Of a stretch of 64,000 nucleotides of DNA, positions 62,059 to 64,000 are shown piece after piece; within the stretch, counting starts at the first letter, position 1; each line of letters opens with the position of its first letter. A program made the translations under genes and the position numbers. The notes below the pieces were generated by a model. It saw nothing but the letters and a program-made list of their open reading frames with translations. It was not told where the DNA came from and did not search any database. This DNA is from Oribacterium sp. KHPX15. GTDB lineage: Bacteria; Bacillota; Clostridia; Lachnospirales; Lachnospiraceae. The stretch covers positions 62,001 to 126,000 of the forward strand of contig NZ_FNRG01000002.1 of NCBI RefSeq assembly GCF_900107835.1. The letters are read 5' to 3'.

Positions 62059-62264
62059 TAGATAAAAATTGAGCAATATCAGTGTATTTGTTGACTGAAA
62101 AATTGATAAAAATTTCGTGAAAAATTCAGTGATGTTTTCATTTGTATTTGTCTACATAGAAGTTGTTGGTAAATAGGTGTAGCATGTGTACTATGGTTAA
62201 ATGTTAGAAATATTATACTGATGCGTTTTATGAATAATATATTTTTACAAAGGAGGTTTTCTAC

Positions 62265-62885
62265 ATGAAGAAGAAAATTTGCGGATTAGTCATGACTTTA
62301 CTATTTGTATCATTGATTGGTGTTATCGGCGCGTTTGCCGGTCAGTGGCAATTAGGTTCAAATCATCTCGGATGGAGTTATCGAAATGATGATGGATCAT
62401 ACTTGAAAAATGGTTGGCATCAAGTAGATTCCACCTATTATTATTTTGATAGCGATGGTTACATTTTGATAGGGCAAATCACACCTGATGGTTACGTTGT
62501 TGACGTAGATGGGAAATGGATTCCCGGAGAGAAAGCGGAACCAGTTACAAATGGATATTATAGCGATTATATCAGGTCATCAAATTACATAAGCATTTAT
62601 TCAGATCCTAGCTGGAGTACGGCAACTTCTATTGATGATGGAAATTCTGGTTGGAAATTATCGATAGAGAATAACGCTAAAATATATAATTTGATCGGTT
62701 ATTCAGATAAAGCCAAAGGTAATCTGATAAACATAGGAAATGGAACTTATTATGGAGATGATAGCATGGACGGAACTCCTGACTGTAATCTCAGTAAGCT
62801 GTATAGTACAACAAACTACATCTTTGCTCATAGTGCAGGAGAAGGAGATGGCGGATGGAGAGATGTAATACGTTTCAAGCGATAA
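62265..62885 (+). CDS. Secreted choline-binding-type repeat protein
   Basis: 206 aa. A signal peptide (about residues 1-26) leads to two or three glucan/choline-binding-type repeats (GWSYRNDDGSYLKNGWHQV, TYYYFDSDGYILIGQITPDG). The C-terminal ~110 residues are of unknown fold, rich in Tyr, Ser and Gly (for example SDYIRSSNYISIYSDPSWS). The repeats suggest attachment to the wall, with the second part doing an unknown job. A strong AAAGGAGG (62249-62256) precedes ATG 62265. Base use is AT-rich compared with the core. Confidence 0.8.
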   Translation: MKKKICGLVMTLLFVSLIGVIGAFAGQWQLGSNHLGWSYRNDDGSYLKNGWHQVDSTYYYFDSDGYILIGQITPDGYVVDVDGKWIPGEKAEPVTNGYYSDYIRSSNYISIYSDPSWSTATSIDDGNSGWKLSIENNAKIYNLIGYSDKAKGNLINIGNGTYYGDDSMDGTPDCNLSKLYSTTNYIFAHSAGEGDGGWRDVIRFKR

Positions 62886-62965
62886 AATTAATGGTGACAG
62901 TATAGCCATAAGCTAAATATCGATGAAAAATAGCTGAGCACATAACGATATTTGATATTTTAAAG

Positions 62966-62991
62966 TGACCGTCATAGAAATATGGCGGTCA
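62966..62991 (+). terminator. Hairpin with GAAA loop after choline-binding-type gene, weak terminator
   Basis: An 11-bp stem TGACCGTCATA (62966-62976) with TATGGCGGTCA (62981-62991), one wobble and a GAAA tetraloop. The T-tract after it is poor (TGGTTTATA), so termination may be partial. Confidence 0.5.
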
Positions 62992-63053
62992 TGGTTTATA
63001 GCGCTCATTACTAATTTATAATTCTCGAAATACCGAAAGGAGTAAATCATCAA

Positions 63054-64000
63054 ATGAAAAAGATCTATAAGGTTCTTATAGACTTACTCATCGTATTAAC
63101 TATTTGCGCCTGCACTTCTAAAGCTCAACAGATAAAAAAACAGTTAACGCTGGGAAATAAATACCTGATTGATATTGACTATGAACAAGCTATCTTAGCC
63201 TTTAATAAGGTAATAGAAATCGATCCTAAAAATACAGAGGCCTATAAAGGACTTGGTGATGCATATTATGAAGATGCGAAGAATACTAACGATTATGCCA
63301 CCTCGGATACACTTTATAAAAAAGCATCAGAAAACTACAGCATTGTCATTGATTTAACCAAAGATGGAACCGGCACTGTATCTAATGACATCTCATTGGA
63401 AGAGATCAATCAAACTGTAAGGGATATTTTGGCAGAGCTATATATTGAATGGTCAGATATGGCATTTTATGCAGGGGATAAAGATTATGCAATCCAAATA
63501 TTGGAAGACGGATACGTTATAACTGCAAGCGATGAACTGCATGATAGATCACAAGCTATTGGCTATATAGAAAGCGCAAATCAACTAAGTGATTCAATAA
63601 TAATAGATGATGAAAACAGAGGCGGCTCTCCAAGAGATTCAGAACATAAACTCATATCTATAGCGGATTTTTATGGAGGCACTTATATCTCAACAGATGA
63701 TGGACAAGGATTTGGTATATACAGAATTAATGATGATTATTTTCTATATCGCGGAAACTATAAAAATGGTCTTCGTGACGGAGAAGGAACATTGATACTA
63801 TTGGTTCAGTCTACAGGACAGGATGATTACTCAGTTACTTGCAGTTGGGAAGATGACGTACCTTTTGGTGATGCCGAAATAATACGTTTTGATAGAAGAT
63901 ATAGAGATCCACTTATCCAAGCAACAGTACAGTTAAAAAACGGTCTATATGATGGCGTAATAAATAAAATAGAATCTGGAACATTTAGTCATACATTTAA
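63054..64000 (+). CDS. TPR/MORN-type lipoprotein, truncated by window end
   Basis: Open from ATG 63054 to the last base (about 315 codons), so the 3' end is outside. A signal with a lipobox-like ICAC (Cys20) is followed by tetratricopeptide-like helices (about residues 30-160; DYEQAILAFNKVIEIDPKN). From about residue 210 there are MORN-like beta hairpins (YRGNYKNGLRDGEGTLIL). AAAGGAG precedes ATG 63054 at 63037-63043. It probably sits on the outer side of the membrane as a scaffold. The gene is AT-rich and belongs to the accessory end region. Confidence 0.78.
   Translation, partial: MKKIYKVLIDLLIVLTICACTSKAQQIKKQLTLGNKYLIDIDYEQAILAFNKVIEIDPKNTEAYKGLGDAYYEDAKNTNDYATSDTLYKKASENYSIVIDLTKDGTGTVSNDISLEEINQTVRDILAELYIEWSDMAFYAGDKDYAIQILEDGYVITASDELHDRSQAIGYIESANQLSDSIIIDDENRGGSPRDSEHKLISIADFYGGTYISTDDGQGFGIYRINDDYFLYRGNYKNGLRDGEGTLILLVQSTGQDDYSVTCSWEDDVPFGDAEIIRFDRRYRDPLIQATVQLKNGLYDGVINKIESGTFSHTF

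Noticed and set aside
1-64000. CRISPR array, insertion sequence or intact prophage
   Set aside because: No regularly spaced repeats, transposase or phage structural genes were seen.

Overview
The window reads as core chromosome of a low-to-moderate-GC Gram-positive anaerobe of the Clostridia, most likely family Lachnospiraceae (Butyrivibrio / Pseudobutyrivibrio / Roseburia type). This rests on gene order (priA-def-fmt-rsmB-rlmN-prpC-prkC-rsgA; cmk-ispH-S1; tig-clpP-clpX-engB; infC-rpmI-rplT), the serS subtype, the sodium-pump decarboxylase cluster and recognisable Lachnospiraceae-type surface proteins. The genus is inferred only. Almost every gene lies on the + strand; the one clear exception is a small membrane protein at 36765-37265.

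Layout. 1-18.6 kb: the 3' part of an FtsK/SpoIIIE translocase, formate-THF ligase, murE, murF, then a long co-directional run: primosome helicase, formyl-methionine processing, rRNA methylases, the Stp/PASTA-kinase pair, RsgA and a pyridoxal-type kinase. 18.6-26 kb: serS from its own promoter, a three-gene MacB-type ABC system (ATPase, secreted tandem beta-domain protein with C-terminal anchor, permease) and aspartokinase. 26-30.2 kb: a BaiN-like flavoprotein, cmk, ispH, ribosomal S1. 30.3-36.5 kb: a CYTH protein, trigger factor, ClpP, ClpX, EngB and the L20-type attenuated infC operon. 36.6-37.3 kb: tRNA-Leu(CAG) and a convergent small membrane protein.

37.5-44.1 kb: an apparent seven-gene operon. 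It holds a 52-aa ORF, a membrane-anchored TPR protein, a 2-TM protein, a polytopic membrane protein, the c-di-AMP cyclase CdaA, a YbbR/CdaR protein with a long acidic tail, and a polymerase-like polytopic protein. Coupling of c-di-AMP synthesis to four uncharacterised upstream genes, with no glmM downstream, makes it one of the two most interesting loci here. 44.1-46.1 kb: a Lys/Ala-rich protein and an RsmF-like rRNA methylase. 46.4-52 kb: the second prime locus, a biotin-dependent sodium-translocating decarboxylase set. It has two different carboxyltransferases (12S/MmdA-like and 5S/OadA-like), two nearly identical biotinyl domains and one membrane beta subunit, so it could work as a decarboxylase pump and/or a transcarboxylase.

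52-60.5 kb: two secreted or membrane surface proteins (an SH3-GH73 hydrolase; a cohesin/cadherin-like protein with a cytosolic acidic tail), then ClpC with a basic C-terminal tail and RadA. tRNA-Trp(CCA) at 60537 marks a change: the last 3.4 kb is more AT-rich, loosely packed and carries accessory-looking genes (zinc-ribbon CFI-box protein, choline-binding-type repeat protein, and a TPR/MORN lipoprotein cut by the window end).

Many promoters with 17-bp spacers and Rho-independent terminators can be read directly and are listed. No CRISPR array, insertion sequence, rRNA gene or intact integrase was seen.
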